Shown here: positions 32,594-45,055 of the stretch, one piece after another
Position numbering within the stretch: position 1 is the stretch's first letter
Layout of the letters: each line of letters opens with the position of its first letter
NCBI GenBank assembly: GCA_902779505.1
Contig: CACZBZ010000011.1
Coordinates: 1 to 51,262 of the forward strand
DNA from: an uncultured Lachnospiraceae bacterium
GTDB taxonomy: Bacteria; Bacillota; Clostridia; Lachnospirales; Lachnospiraceae
DNA length: 51,262 nucleotides
Reading direction: 5' to 3'
Program-made: the position numbers and the translations under genes
Notes under the pieces: model-generated
The model's input: only the letters and a program-made list of their open reading frames with translations
Databases searched by the model: none
What the model was told of the DNA's origin: nothing

Positions 32594-32803
32594 TTAAGGA
32601 ACCGGATCATATCCTCCCTTTGAAAAAGGATTACATCTTATTATTCTCCAAATAGCCAACAAAGATCCTTTAAACGCACCATACTTTTCAACCGCCTCAA
32701 GTCCGTATTGAGAACAGCTTGGTATATAAGGACATTTTGTTGATTTAAGTGGAGATAAATTCTTCTGATAGAATTTTATTATTTTAATAATTACATTCTT
32801 CAT
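32594..32803 (-). CDS. yidD: Membrane protein insertion efficiency factor YidD
   Basis: A small protein assisting YidC-dependent insertion, always found between rnpA and yidC. It has the diagnostic IKFYQKNLSPLKSTKCPYIPSCSQYGLEA (in parts: FYQKNLSPLK, CPYIPSCSQYG) and CNPFSKGGYDPVP at the end. The ATG at 32803 (69 residues) is preferred because relatives begin close to this Met; a TTG three codons upstream is possible. No clear ribosome binding site; it starts about 16 bases after the rnpA stop. Confidence 0.9.
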   Translation of the reverse strand: MKNVIIKIIKFYQKNLSPLKSTKCPYIPSCSQYGLEAVEKYGAFKGSLLAIWRIIRCNPFSKGGYDPVP

Positions 32804-32819
32804 TATTAACAAAACAACT

Positions 32820-33155
32820 TCATTTTAAAATCTTATGAAGCTTCGAAAGATGCAATAAAGCGCTTTCAATGCTCGAATAATTACAATCGGCAGCGCCTTT
32901 TCTTACAACGACTACCATATCCAAACCACTATTGAACATGTCTTCATGTAATCGATAACTTTCGCGTAACAATCTTGTAAGACGATGTCTGACAACACTG
33001 TTTCCGACTTTTTTACTGACAGATATTCCATAACGATTTACAGATGAGTTATTTCCCAGAATATACATTATTAAATACTTATTTGCATAAGACTTACCGT
33101 TTTTGTATACATTTTGGAAATCTGTATTTTTCTTTAATGATTGGCTAAATTTCAT
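32820..33155 (-). CDS. rnpA: Ribonuclease P protein component
   Basis: RnpA binds the RNase P RNA and helps it recognise 5' leaders of pre-tRNA. The 111-residue protein has SLKKNTDFQNVYKNGKSYANK (in parts: KKNTDFQNVYKNGKS), ISVSKKVGNSVVRHRLTRLLRES, the RNR-type signature (VRHRLTRLLRE), and VVVVRKGA. Length is normal. It is the second gene after rpmH, behind an intercistronic terminator-like hairpin, and its own ribosome binding site is weak. Confidence 0.93.
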   Translation of the reverse strand: MKFSQSLKKNTDFQNVYKNGKSYANKYLIMYILGNNSSVNRYGISVSKKVGNSVVRHRLTRLLRESYRLHEDMFNSGLDMVVVVRKGAADCNYSSIESALLHLSKLHKILK

Positions 33156-33164
33156 TTACTGTAG

Positions 33165-33189
33165 AAAAAAGGCCACAAATATGCGGCCT
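33165..33189 (-). terminator. Terminator/attenuator between rpmH and rnpA, overlapping the rpmH stop codon
   Basis: On the minus strand AGGCCGCA and TGTGGCCT (33182-33189 and 33170-33177) form an 8-bp stem with a 4-base loop, one pair being G-T. TTTTTT follows. The rpmH stop codon (33188-33190) lies in the stem. It would reduce rnpA transcription relative to rpmH. Confidence 0.82.
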
Positions 33190-33322
33190 ATGCAGATAAT
33201 CTCTTTCTTCCCTTTGCTCTTCTGGCAGCTAAAACTTTACGTCCGCCGGGAGTACTCATTCTAGCTCTAAATCCATGAACCTTAGATCTCTGTCTCTTTT
33301 TAGGCTGAAATGTCATCTTCAT
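33188..33322 (-). CDS. rpmH: 50S ribosomal protein L34
   Basis: The 44-residue basic protein [20 protein letters not shown]...KGRKRLSA is a full-length L34 (MKRTYQPKKRHRKKVHGFRxRM family). The start ATG at 33322 is preceded by AAAGGAGG 10 bases earlier. It is the first gene of the minus-strand arm from the origin, under a strong promoter. Confidence 0.97.
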   Translation of the reverse strand: MKMTFQPKKRQRSKVHGFRARMSTPGGRKVLAARRAKGRKRLSA

Positions 33323-33367
33323 AGGGTCAACACCTCCTTTTCCTTATCCTAGGAAACAATCTAGTAA

Positions 33368-33396
33368 ATTATATTAGAAGAAACGGGCCTAGTCAA
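33368..33396 (-). promoter_or_regulatory. Strong sigma-A promoter of rpmH
   Basis: On the minus strand TTGACT (33391-33396), 17 bases, then a perfect TATAAT (33368-33373), about 45 bases before the rpmH ATG. It faces away from the origin. Confidence 0.88.
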
Positions 33397-33757
33397 GTAA
33401 AGAAAAATCAAAGTTTTACATAATTATCATTAATTTTTACATAACAAAAAAATGCCTTTCTATATCTTGTTGTATTATATAGTTATCCACCACAAAATCT
33501 TGATATCCACAAAAAAATGTGAATAACTATGCTTTACATAATTTTTTCCACAAAATGTGGAAAACTAGTGGAAAACTTAAAATAATAACCGCAAAAACAT
33601 CAATAATCCCCTATTTTATCAACATTTTTATTGTTAATAACTTAATTTTTAAATATCCACAAAGATATGAACATATTCACATAATTAGAAATAATAATAA
33701 TAATTTACATAATATAAATGTGAACTTCTATGTTAGTTCTTATTCTTTATAATAAGT
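33397..33757. other. Chromosomal replication origin (oriC), rpmH-dnaA intergenic region
   Basis: A very AT-rich stretch between divergent rpmH and dnaA with many DnaA-box-like 9-mers. Against TTATCCACA there are TTATCCACC (33483), ATATCCACA (33503 and 33653) and TTATCAACA (33616). TTATTCACA is reverse at 33518-33526. TTTTCCACA occurs at 33544-33552 and in reverse at 33556-33564, forming an inverted pair 3 bases apart. Weaker sites are at 33567 and 33673. None is a perfect consensus. A run of AAT repeats (about 33688-33705) is a candidate unwinding element. The position between rpmH and dnaA is the classic Firmicute oriC place. Confidence 0.85.
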
Positions 33758-33786
33758 TTGAAAAATTGTTCTTAATAGAGTAATAT
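33758..33786 (+). promoter_or_regulatory. Likely dnaA promoter
   Basis: TTGAAA (33758-33763), 17 bases, then TAATAT (33781-33786), about 60 bases before the dnaA ATG. The -35 matches 5/6 and the -10 matches 4/6. Confidence 0.5.
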
Positions 33787-33847
33787 AGAATAGATTAGGT
33801 ATGTAGTAAATTGCGGATAATATTCTTTATTATAGGAGTATATTTTA

Positions 33848-35206
33848 ATGAGTTTTGTTAAAGAACACTGGGACGAAATAAAAGAAAAAATGAAAATTGA
33901 ATATGAATGGTCCCAAATATCCTATGATACATGGATAGAACCATTAAAATATTATGATGAAAAAGATAATATTATAAGAATTCTTATACCTTCAGATCAG
34001 GCCCAGGCATTATCTTATATAAGTAAAAAATATGGTTACTTCTTTAAAGCAACAATTAATGAAATGACCAATCAGAATTATGATGTAAAATTTATTCTTC
34101 ATAATAATATAGAAGAAGATAATGATTCCTTAAATAAAAAAGGTCCTGTCTATAACATTAATTATGCAAATGCAAATCTTAATCCTAAATACAAATTTGA
34201 GACTTTCGTTGTAGGAAGTAATAACAAATTTGCACATTCAGCTGCTCTTGCTGTAGCAGAATCACCGGGTGAAGTATATAATCCCCTTTTTATATATGGT
34301 GGAGCCGGTTTAGGAAAAACTCATCTTATGCATTCAATAGGTCATTTCATTTTGGAACAGAATCCAACAATGAAGGTTCTTTATGTAACAAGTGAGGAAT
34401 TTACTAATGAACTTATAGATTCTTTAAGAAGCGGTAACGAATCTATAATGAGTAAACTTCGCGATAAATACAGAACTGTTGATGTATTAATGGTTGATGA
34501 TGTTCAATTTATAATAGGTAAAGAAAGAACTCAGGAAGAGTTTTTTAATACTTTTAATGTTCTTCATACTGCCGGAAAACAGATTATTCTTTCATCTGAT
34601 AAACCTCCTAAAGAAATGGAAACTCTTGATGAAAGATTCAGAAGCAGATTCGAATGGGGACTCATAGCTGACATCCAGGCACCGGATTATGAAACAAGAA
34701 TGGCAATTCTCCGTAAAAATGCTGAAAACAGTGATATAGAGATTGATGACAATATAATTAAATATATTGCAACAAATATAAAATCAAATATCAGAGAGCT
34801 TGAAGGAGCACTTACGAGAATTGTTGCTATGTGCAGATCTAATAATGATGAAAATCTTACTTTAGATAATGCTCAGGTATATTTAAAAGATATTGTTATT
34901 CCTAATAATGAAAGAAAAATAACTCCTGAACTTATTATTTCTACAGTTGCTGAAGAATATGGATTGACTTATAACGATCTTATTTCTTCAAAAAGAAATG
35001 CTGAAATAGTAAGACCAAGACATATTGCAATGTATTTATGCAGGAAGTTACTGGATTATTCACTTGATAATGTGGCTAAGTTGTTTGGAAAAAAGGATCA
35101 TACAACAATTATGCACGGATCAAACAAGATTGACAGTGAAATGAAAGAAAATCCTGAACTTAAAACAGAGATAGATAATCTAATAAAAAAGATTAATCCA
35201 CAATAA
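33848..35206 (+). CDS. dnaA: Chromosomal replication initiator DnaA
   Basis: DnaA binds the origin boxes and, in its ATP form, unwinds the duplex. The 452-residue protein shows domain I (1 to about 85, WSQISYDTWIEPL), a short linker, the AAA+ core with Walker A GGAGLGKTH (151-159), Walker B VLMVDDVQF and sensor motifs, and domain IV with the DnaA signature KKDHTTIMHGSNKI. Length is normal. AGGAG lies 9 bases before the ATG. It heads the plus-strand arm dnaA-dnaN-rlbA-recF-gyrB-gyrA. Confidence 0.97.
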   Translation: MSFVKEHWDEIKEKMKIEYEWSQISYDTWIEPLKYYDEKDNIIRILIPSDQAQALSYISKKYGYFFKATINEMTNQNYDVKFILHNNIEEDNDSLNKKGPVYNINYANANLNPKYKFETFVVGSNNKFAHSAALAVAESPGEVYNPLFIYGGAGLGKTHLMHSIGHFILEQNPTMKVLYVTSEEFTNELIDSLRSGNESIMSKLRDKYRTVDVLMVDDVQFIIGKERTQEEFFNTFNVLHTAGKQIILSSDKPPKEMETLDERFRSRFEWGLIADIQAPDYETRMAILRKNAENSDIEIDDNIIKYIATNIKSNIRELEGALTRIVAMCRSNNDENLTLDNAQVYLKDIVIPNNERKITPELIISTVAEEYGLTYNDLISSKRNAEIVRPRHIAMYLCRKLLDYSLDNVAKLFGKKDHTTIMHGSNKIDSEMKENPELKTEIDNLIKKINPQ

Positions 35207-35371
35207 TTAGAGTTTTTAACAAATTATTATTTGTATTTCCACATATTTTTTAAGTATAAAAAATGCTGTAATTTAGAAGCTTACAGCTGTTATGTACTTA
35301 ATCACAGCTATTAATAATACTAATACTAAAATAATAATATATATAAATATTTATTAGGAGGATTTTTATTA
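35194..35371. other. Second DnaA-box/AT-rich region between dnaA and dnaN
   Basis: TAATCCACA (35194-35202) and ATTTCCACA (35235-35243) resemble DnaA boxes. An AT-rich run (about 35310-35355) follows, whose minus strand reads TTAGTATTAGTATTATTAATAG, with TAG/TAT triplets like the DnaA-trio element. A GCTGTAA...TTACAGC hairpin starts near 35264. Bipartite origins with a dnaA-dnaN unwinding region are known in Bacillus; the role here is inference. Confidence 0.45.
35231..35260 (+). promoter_or_regulatory. Possible dnaN promoter overlapping a DnaA-box-like site
   Basis: TTGTAT (35231-35236), 18 bases, then TATAAA (35255-35260). The spacer begins within the box-like ATTTCCACA (35235-35243), which would allow DnaA to affect dnaN transcription. 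Confidence 0.35.
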
Positions 35372-36481
35372 ATGAAAATCGTTTGTTCAAAATCAGATTT
35401 AATTGAAGGATTAAATATTGTATCAAAAGCAGTTCCAAGTAAAACAACAATGTCTATACTTGAATGTATTTTAATTGATTGTACAAAAGGAGATATAAGA
35501 TTTTTAGCAAATGATATGGATCTTGGAATAGAAACAATTATTTCAGGAACTATAAAAGAAAAAGGTGTTATAGCACTTGATGCAGGATTATTTTTCAATA
35601 TAATAAGAGGACTTCCTGACAGTGAAGTAACCATTGAATGTGATGGAGAACTTAATACATTAATTAGCTGTGAAAATACAGCAATGAATATTATAGGTAA
35701 AAATGGTGATGAATTCTCTTATTTACCTACAGTTGAAAAAAATAATCCTGTAATAATATCCCAGCTTACATTAAAAGAAGTTATAAGACAGACTATCTTT
35801 TCAATATCAGACAATGATGTTAATAAGATGATGGCAGGTGAATTATTTGAAATTAACGGAGATAATTTGAGAGTAGCATCTCTTGATGGTCATAGAATAT
35901 CTATAAGAAACATCAAGATGAAAAACTCTTACAATTCAAATAAAGTAATTATTCCCGGTAAGACTCTTAATGAATTAAGTAAGATTTTATCAGGTAATGA
36001 TGAAGATGATGTTTATATATATATAAGTGATAAACATGTAATTTTTGAGTTTGATAATACAACAGTAGTTTCAAGAATTATTGAAGGCGAATATTTTAAG
36101 ATAGACCAGATGCTTTCAGATAATTATGAAACAAAAATATCAATTAATAAGAAGATGCTCTTAGATTGTATTTCAAGAGCAACTATCCTTATAAAAGAAG
36201 GAGATAAGAGACCTATTATTTTAAATGTAGGTGATAACAATATAAAATTCCACTGTAATACAACAGTTGGTGATTTTAATGAAAATATCAGTGTTGAAAA
36301 AGAAGGTAAGGATCAGATGATAGGATTTAATCCTAAGTTCCTTATAGATGTTCTTAAAGTTATAGATGATGAAAATATAAATATATATCTTTTAAATCCT
36401 AAGTCTCCATGTTTTATAAAGGACGAGGAAAAGAATTATATATATCTTGTATTACCGGTTAACTTTACAACAGTAGGTTAA
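35372..36481 (+). CDS. dnaN: DNA polymerase III beta subunit (sliding clamp)
   Basis: The ring-shaped processivity clamp. The 369-residue protein has the three repeated clamp domains; MKIVCSKSDLIEGLNIVSKAVPSKTTMSILE at the start (in parts: MKIVCSKSDLIEGLNI) and YIYLVLPVNF near the end are typical. AGGAGG lies 10 bases before the ATG. Its codons are strikingly A/T-rich. It is followed 7 bases later by rlbA. Confidence 0.96.
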   Translation: MKIVCSKSDLIEGLNIVSKAVPSKTTMSILECILIDCTKGDIRFLANDMDLGIETIISGTIKEKGVIALDAGLFFNIIRGLPDSEVTIECDGELNTLISCENTAMNIIGKNGDEFSYLPTVEKNNPVIISQLTLKEVIRQTIFSISDNDVNKMMAGELFEINGDNLRVASLDGHRISIRNIKMKNSYNSNKVIIPGKTLNELSKILSGNDEDDVYIYISDKHVIFEFDNTTVVSRIIEGEYFKIDQMLSDNYETKISINKKMLLDCISRATILIKEGDKRPIILNVGDNNIKFHCNTTVGDFNENISVEKEGKDQMIGFNPKFLIDVLKVIDDENINIYLLNPKSPCFIKDEEKNYIYLVLPVNFTTVG

Positions 36482-36488
36482 AAATAAA

Positions 36489-36701
36489 ATGGAAGAAACA
36501 ATTAAATTAAGAGATGAATTTATAAAATTAGGTCAGGCTCTTAAAGCAGCAAATCTTGTTGAATCAGGTCTTGATGCAAAAATTGTAATCGGCGACGGAC
36601 TTGTATCTGTTAATGGTGAGATTGACACAAGAAGAGGCAGAAAACTGGTTGACGGAGATATAGTTGAATTTGATGGTAATAAAATATTTATTAAAGCTTG
36701 A
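36489..36701 (+). CDS. rlbA: S4-domain RNA-binding protein RlbA (YaaA)
   Basis: A 70-residue S4 domain protein (IKLRDEFIKLGQALKAANLV, SGLDAKIVIGDGLVSVNGEI, RRGRKLVDGDIVEF), the usual small gene between dnaN and recF. Relatives are linked to RNA binding in ribosome biogenesis; the exact role is uncertain. Confidence 0.92.
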   Translation: MEETIKLRDEFIKLGQALKAANLVESGLDAKIVIGDGLVSVNGEIDTRRGRKLVDGDIVEFDGNKIFIKA

Positions 36702-36710
36702 GGAAAAAAA

Positions 36711-39757
<3,047 letters not shown>

Positions 39758-39793
39758 GCATTTAAAAAGCAGTAAAGCCTAAGGAGAAACACA

Positions 39794-42325
39794 ATGGACG
39801 ACCAGATTTTTGATAATATAAAATCTGTTGATTTAAAGAAAACAATGGAAACCTCCTACATCGATTATGCCATGAGCGTAATTGCTTCAAGAGCATTACC
39901 TGATGTAAGGGACGGATTGAAGCCGGTTCAGCGAAGAGTATTATACTCAATGATTGAACTTAATAACGGTCCGGATAAGCCACATCGTAAATGTGCCCGT
40001 ATCGTCGGTGATACAATGGGTAAATATCACCCTCATGGTGACAGCTCTATCTATGGTGCCCTTGTTAATATGGCCCAGGATTGGAACTTCAGATATCCGC
40101 TTGTTGACGGACATGGTAACTTCGGTTCCGTGGATGGTGACGGTGCAGCTGCCATGCGATATACGGAAGCAAGATTGTCAAAGATTTCCATGGAACTTCT
40201 TGCAGATATCAACAAAGATACTGTTGATTTTGTTCCTAACTTTGATGAAACAGAAAAAGAACCTGTTGTACTTCCAAGCAGATATCCCAATCTCCTTGTA
40301 AACGGAACAACCGGTATTGCGGTAGGTATGGCAACAAATATACCTCCTCATAATCTCAGAGAAGTGGTTGCAGCAGTATCAAAAATGATAGATAACAAGG
40401 TTGAAGAAGACAGAGATACAGATATTGAAGAACTTCTTCCTCTTGTTAAAGCTCCCGATTTCCCTACAGGCGGTATTATTTTAGGAACAAGAGCTGTAGA
40501 AGAAGCATACAGAACCGGTCGTGCAAAGATAAAAGTAAGAGCTGTATGCAATATCGAGACTTTGGCCAACGGCAAGAGTCAGATTATTGTAACCGAATTG
40601 CCTTATATGGTTAATAAGGCAAGACTTATTGAAAAAATTGCGGAACTTCATAAGGAAAAAAGAGTAGACGGTATTACAGACCTTCGTGATGAATCAGACA
40701 GAGAAGGTATGAGAATAGTCATTGAGCTCAGAAAAGATGTTAATGCTAATGTAGTTCTCAATAAATTATACAAACATACTCAGTTACAGGATACTTTTGG
40801 TGTAATTATGCTTGCTTTGGCAAACAATCAGCCAAAGGTAATGAGTCTTCTTGATATGCTTACATATTATATTAAGCATCAGGAAGATGTTCTTACCAGA
40901 AGAACAAAGTATGATCTCAAGAAAGCAGAAGAAAGGGATCATATTTTACAGGGATTGCTTATTGCACTTGCAAATATCGATGAAGTAATCCAGATAATGA
41001 GAAGTTCAAAAACCACTCAGGAAGCTAAAGACCGTCTCATGGAGAGATTTGGACTTACAGATCCACAGGCTCAGGCCATTGCCGATATGAGACTTCGTGC
41101 TTTAACAGGTCTTGAATCTGAGAAAATAGAACTTGAACATCAGGAACTCGTTAAGAAAATTGAAGAATTAAAGGCAATACTTGCCGATAAGAAGATACTT
41201 CTTAAAGTAATCAAAGAAGAAATGAACGTCATGGCCGAAAAATACGGTGATGATCGTCGTACAAAGATCGGATTTGATGACGAAGAAATATCTATGGAAG
41301 ATATGATACCTGATGAGAATGTTGTTATTGCCATGACCAATCTCGGTTATATCAAGAGAATGACAATGGACAACTTCAGAGCTCAGAACAGAGGCGGAAA
41401 AGGTATCAAGGGTATGACAACCATAGAGGATGATTACATCGAAGATCTCCTCATGACCAATACTCATAATGATATTATGTTCTTCACTAACTTAGGAAGA
41501 GTATACAGATTAAAGGTATATCAGGTACCTGAGGCAGGAAGAACAGCAAGAGGTACTGCTGTAATCAACCTTTTACAGCTTAATCCCGGAGAGAAAATAT
41601 CTGCAATCATACCTCTTACAAGTATTGAGGATAATAAGAATCTCTTCTTTGCAACAAAGAAGGGTATAGTTAAAAAGACATCGATAGGTGAATTCTCAAA
41701 TATTCGTAAGAATGGTCTTATTGCCATTAATATCGGAGACGATGACGAGCTTATAGATGTTAAGACAACCGACAGCGAAAGTTTGATTTTCCTTGTAACC
41801 AAGAAAGCAATGTGTATTGAATTCAAGGAAACGGATGTAAGAAGAACCAGCCGTAATACCATAGGTGTTAAGGGAATGGATCTTGCAGAGGATGATGAGA
41901 TTGTCGGAATGCAGATAGATTCTCAGGGCGATTCCTTACTTATAGTTACCGAGAACGGTATAGGAAAGAGAACTGCTATCGAGAATTTCCGTCTTCAGAA
42001 ACGAGGCGGTAAAGGACTTAAGTGTCATAAGATTACCGAAAGAAGCGGAGATATTGTCGGAGTAAAGGCTGTTGATGATGATCATGAAATCATGATGATT
42101 ACAACAGAAGGAATAATCATTCAGATCAGAATGTCAGACGTTCGAGAGTATGGAAGAATTACTCAGGGTGTAAAACTGATGGATCTTGATAATGATGTAA
42201 AGATCGCAAAGATAGCAAAGGTAAGAAATAAACTTATTAATGCTTTCGGAACGGAAGTGGATATAGAGGAATCAGATGAAGAGACCGTAGAAAACAATGA
42301 GGAATCTTCAACTGATGAAGAATAA
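39794..42325 (+). CDS. gyrA: DNA gyrase subunit A
   Basis: The DNA-breaking subunit of gyrase. The 843-residue protein has the catalytic tyrosine Y123 in [10 protein letters not shown], a full coiled coil and the C-terminal beta-pinwheel with the GyrA box QNRGGKG, and a final acidic tail ([18 protein letters not shown]). In the quinolone-resistance region [12 protein letters not shown], the residue matching E. coli Ser83 is Ser84, but that matching Asp87 is Gly88. AAGGAG precedes the ATG. It lies 36 bases after gyrB. Confidence 0.97.
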   Translation: MDDQIFDNIKSVDLKKTMETSYIDYAMSVIASRALPDVRDGLKPVQRRVLYSMIELNNGPDKPHRKCARIVGDTMGKYHPHGDSSIYGALVNMAQDWNFRYPLVDGHGNFGSVDGDGAAAMRYTEARLSKISMELLADINKDTVDFVPNFDETEKEPVVLPSRYPNLLVNGTTGIAVGMATNIPPHNLREVVAAVSKMIDNKVEEDRDTDIEELLPLVKAPDFPTGGIILGTRAVEEAYRTGRAKIKVRAVCNIETLANGKSQIIVTELPYMVNKARLIEKIAELHKEKRVDGITDLRDESDREGMRIVIELRKDVNANVVLNKLYKHTQLQDTFGVIMLALANNQPKVMSLLDMLTYYIKHQEDVLTRRTKYDLKKAEERDHILQGLLIALANIDEVIQIMRSSKTTQEAKDRLMERFGLTDPQAQAIADMRLRALTGLESEKIELEHQELVKKIEELKAILADKKILLKVIKEEMNVMAEKYGDDRRTKIGFDDEEISMEDMIPDENVVIAMTNLGYIKRMTMDNFRAQNRGGKGIKGMTTIEDDYIEDLLMTNTHNDIMFFTNLGRVYRLKVYQVPEAGRTARGTAVINLLQLNPGEKISAIIPLTSIEDNKNLFFATKKGIVKKTSIGEFSNIRKNGLIAINIGDDDELIDVKTTDSESLIFLVTKKAMCIEFKETDVRRTSRNTIGVKGMDLAEDDEIVGMQIDSQGDSLLIVTENGIGKRTAIENFRLQKRGGKGLKCHKITERSGDIVGVKAVDDDHEIMMITTEGIIIQIRMSDVREYGRITQGVKLMDLDNDVKIAKIAKVRNKLINAFGTEVDIEESDEETVENNEESSTDEE

Positions 42326-42359
42326 TTATCCATAAATATCAAAACCGGTTAATTAAAAT

Positions 42360-42384
42360 AGGTCGCCTAGATTCTAGGCGACCT
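42360..42384. repeat. Perfect inverted repeat between gyrA and dgt
   Basis: AGGTCGCCTAGA (42360-42371) and TCTAGGCGACCT (42373-42384) are separated by one T. It is GC-rich in an AT-rich gap, but no T-run follows on the plus strand. It may be a weak terminator or an operator. Confidence 0.6.
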
Positions 42385-42407
42385 TATGGTGTCTAAAGGA
42401 AGTAAAA

Positions 42408-43820
42408 ATGGATTGGAAACATCTTCTTAACGGAGAAAGAATAAGAACATATTCAAAAAGTACCGTTTCCGCCGATCTCAGATCGGAATTCGAGAAGGAC
42501 TACCACAGAATAATAGGAAGCGCCGCTTTTCGTCGTCTTCAGGACAAAACTCAGGTATTTCCTCTTGATAAGAATGATTTTATCAGAACCAGGCTTACCC
42601 ATTCACTGGAAGTAAGTTCTTTTTGCAGGTCTCTGGGTAAAAATGTTGGTACTGTTCTCGCAAATGATCCTAAGATAAAAGATTTTGGGATGCAGGAAAA
42701 AGAAGATATATGCAATATACTTCAGTGCGCAGGTTTGATACACGATATCGGCAATCCGCCCTTTGGCCATTTCGGAGAAGACGCCATCAGAGAATGGTGT
42801 GAAAAAAACTTTGAAAACATTAAATACAAAGGAAAAAAGATAACAGACATCCTGACAGAGCAACAACTCAGTGATTTCTATAATTTTGAAGGAAACACCC
42901 AGGCTCTCAGAGTAGTGACAAAACTGCATTTTCTGGTGGATGAGCATGGAATGAATCTTACAAAGGCACTTTTGGGAACAATAGTCAAATATCCCGTGTC
43001 ATCTCTCGAGATAAAAAAACAAAAAGATGATATAAAGTGCAAAAAAATGGGCTATTTCTATGCAGATAAAGAGATATTTGAAGAAATACAGGAATCTCTG
43101 GGAACAAACGGATGCAGACATCCTTTGACATATCTTCTTGAAGCTGCTGATGATATAGCATATAAGACGGCAGATATAGAAGACGCTGTAAAAAAGGGCT
43201 GCTTAAGATACAGCGATCTATTGGAAGAACTGCGTAAATATGCCGATGAAAACGGATCGAATGAAGCTTACAACAATGCTGTTGCCAAGCTTGAACACAA
43301 ATATGAAACAGGTCTTAGAGTAGACAGTCATCAGGCAGATGTATATGCCGTACAGAATTGGGTTGTAGGTATACAGGGCCAGATGTTATATGCTGCAAGT
43401 GACAGTTTTATAGAACATTATGATGAGATTATGGATGGAAGCTACAGATTCGAGCTTTTCAAAGGTTCCAAAGTTGAAGGGCTTATGGATGTGCTTGGAA
43501 AAATTGCATACAAATATGCCTTTACATCTAAACCCATCTACAAACTAGAAATAGCTGCAGATACCATATTTAATTTTCTGCTTGATAAATATACCAACGC
43601 TGTTTTGTATATTGACGATGAAGATCTGCAGTCTACACTGGACAAAAGAGTACTCGGTCTTATTTCCGATGACTATAAGAGAATATACAAAATATATTCA
43701 AAGGGTAAAGAAGAAGACGAAAAGTTATATTTGAGGCTGCTTCTTGCAACCGATTATATATCGGGAATGACAGATACTTTTGCAAAAAATATATATCAGG
43801 AGTTCAGAGGAATAGTATAA
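42408..43820 (+). CDS. dgt: dGTP triphosphohydrolase-like HD protein
   Basis: HD-domain dNTPases split dNTPs into deoxynucleoside and triphosphate. The 470-residue protein has the family start RRLQDKTQVFPL and RTRLTHSLEVSS, the HD pair in CAGLIHDIGNPPFGHFGEDA (in parts: LIHDIGNPPFGHFGE) and the third metal ligand region EAADDIAYKTADIED. Length is normal for the type-1/2 family. AAAGGAAG precedes the ATG. Its stop overlaps the start of the antiporter by one base. Confidence 0.93.
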   Translation: MDWKHLLNGERIRTYSKSTVSADLRSEFEKDYHRIIGSAAFRRLQDKTQVFPLDKNDFIRTRLTHSLEVSSFCRSLGKNVGTVLANDPKIKDFGMQEKEDICNILQCAGLIHDIGNPPFGHFGEDAIREWCEKNFENIKYKGKKITDILTEQQLSDFYNFEGNTQALRVVTKLHFLVDEHGMNLTKALLGTIVKYPVSSLEIKKQKDDIKCKKMGYFYADKEIFEEIQESLGTNGCRHPLTYLLEAADDIAYKTADIEDAVKKGCLRYSDLLEELRKYADENGSNEAYNNAVAKLEHKYETGLRVDSHQADVYAVQNWVVGIQGQMLYAASDSFIEHYDEIMDGSYRFELFKGSKVEGLMDVLGKIAYKYAFTSKPIYKLEIAADTIFNFLLDKYTNAVLYIDDEDLQSTLDKRVLGLISDDYKRIYKIYSKGKEEDEKLYLRLLLATDYISGMTDTFAKNIYQEFRGIV

Positions 43821-45040
43821 TGGAAACTTATAGTATATTGAAGGATCTTGCAATTATTGTTATTGCAGCAAAGATTTTTGGTTTATTGGCAAGAAAGCTA
43901 AAAGCTCCACAGGTGGTTGGAGAGATAATTGCGGGACTGATCATTGGCCCATGTCTGCTTGGCCTTGTACAGCAGACGGATTTCATTTCTCAGATGGCAG
44001 AGATAGGAGTAATATTACTTATGTTTTCTGCCGGTCTCGAAACAGATCTTAAAGAACTGTTAAGCACAGGACCAAAGGCATTTTTAATAGCATGTGCAGG
44101 TGTATTTGTACCACTTGTTGGCGGAACGTTACTGTATATGGGATTTTACGGAACATCTCCTTTTGGTTCCGAAAAATTCTATGAGGCGGTATTTATCGGC
44201 GTTATAATGACGGCTACAAGCGTCAGCATAACGGTACAGGCCTTAAAAGAACTGGGAAAATTGAAAGGTAAAGTCGGAACGACAATATTAAGTGCGGCAA
44301 TCATAGATGATGTAATAGGAATTGTTGTCTTAACTTTTGTAATAGGATTCAAGGATCCCGACAGTAAACCGGTCAGTGTAATGATAAGAACAGTTCTTTT
44401 CTTTGTATTTGCTTTGTTAGTTGGCTATCTGTCTTATAAATTGTTTAAGTGGATCGACAGTAAGTATCCTCATACAAGAAGAATACCGATAGCGGGCTTG
44501 GCTTACTGTCTGGCCCTTTCATATATAGCGGAAAGGTATTTTGGCATTGCAGATATTACAGGAGCATACGTTGCCGGAATCATTTTATGCTCGATTAAAG
44601 ATTCGGATTATATCGCCGAAAAGATGGATATTAATTCCTATATGCTGTTTGGACCTGTATTCTTTGCAAGTATAGGACTTAAGACTAATATTGACAGCTT
44701 TAATCTTGAGATTTTATGGTTTTCTCTGGGATTTGTAGCCGTTGCATTAATATGTAAGATAATCGGATGTGGACTTGCAGCCCGTGCCTGCGGCTTTAAT
44801 TTTCATGATTCTTTGAAGATAGGTGTAGGAATGATGACCAGAGGAGAGGTCGCTCTTATAGTATCTCAAAAGGGTCTGTCTGTAGGTTTGTTAAGTCCTG
44901 TATATTTTACGTCAGTTATTCTTTTAATTGTAGTATCTTCAATATCAACTCCTATAGTTCTTAAACTATTATATGCAAAAGAAAAGACGGCGGAGAGAGA
45001 TCATCAGGCATTCCTCTACAAGAAAGAAAGAGAAGAATAA
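43820..45040 (+). CDS. CPA2-family cation/proton antiporter
   Basis: A 406-residue membrane protein with about 12 hydrophobic segments. Family motifs: LKAPQVVGEIIAGLIIGP (about 29-46), FSAGLETDLKEL (about 69-80), TATSVSITVQALKELGKL and IIDDVIGIVVL, where the two Asp are the ion-binding DD pair of electrogenic CPA2 members. Near the end are MMTRGEVALIV and a cytoplasmic basic tail. No RCK domain is fused. It is translationally coupled to dgt and 15 bases from the lysozyme gene. Confidence 0.9.
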   Translation: METYSILKDLAIIVIAAKIFGLLARKLKAPQVVGEIIAGLIIGPCLLGLVQQTDFISQMAEIGVILLMFSAGLETDLKELLSTGPKAFLIACAGVFVPLVGGTLLYMGFYGTSPFGSEKFYEAVFIGVIMTATSVSITVQALKELGKLKGKVGTTILSAAIIDDVIGIVVLTFVIGFKDPDSKPVSVMIRTVLFFVFALLVGYLSYKLFKWIDSKYPHTRRIPIAGLAYCLALSYIAERYFGIADITGAYVAGIILCSIKDSDYIAEKMDINSYMLFGPVFFASIGLKTNIDSFNLEILWFSLGFVAVALICKIIGCGLAARACGFNFHDSLKIGVGMMTRGEVALIVSQKGLSVGLLSPVYFTSVILLIVVSSISTPIVLKLLYAKEKTAERDHQAFLYKKEREE

Positions 45041-45055
45041 AGGAGCACAAGATAA

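Noticed and set aside
33710-33730. TGTGAACTT as another DnaA box
   Set aside because: It differs from TTATCCACA at about four of nine positions.
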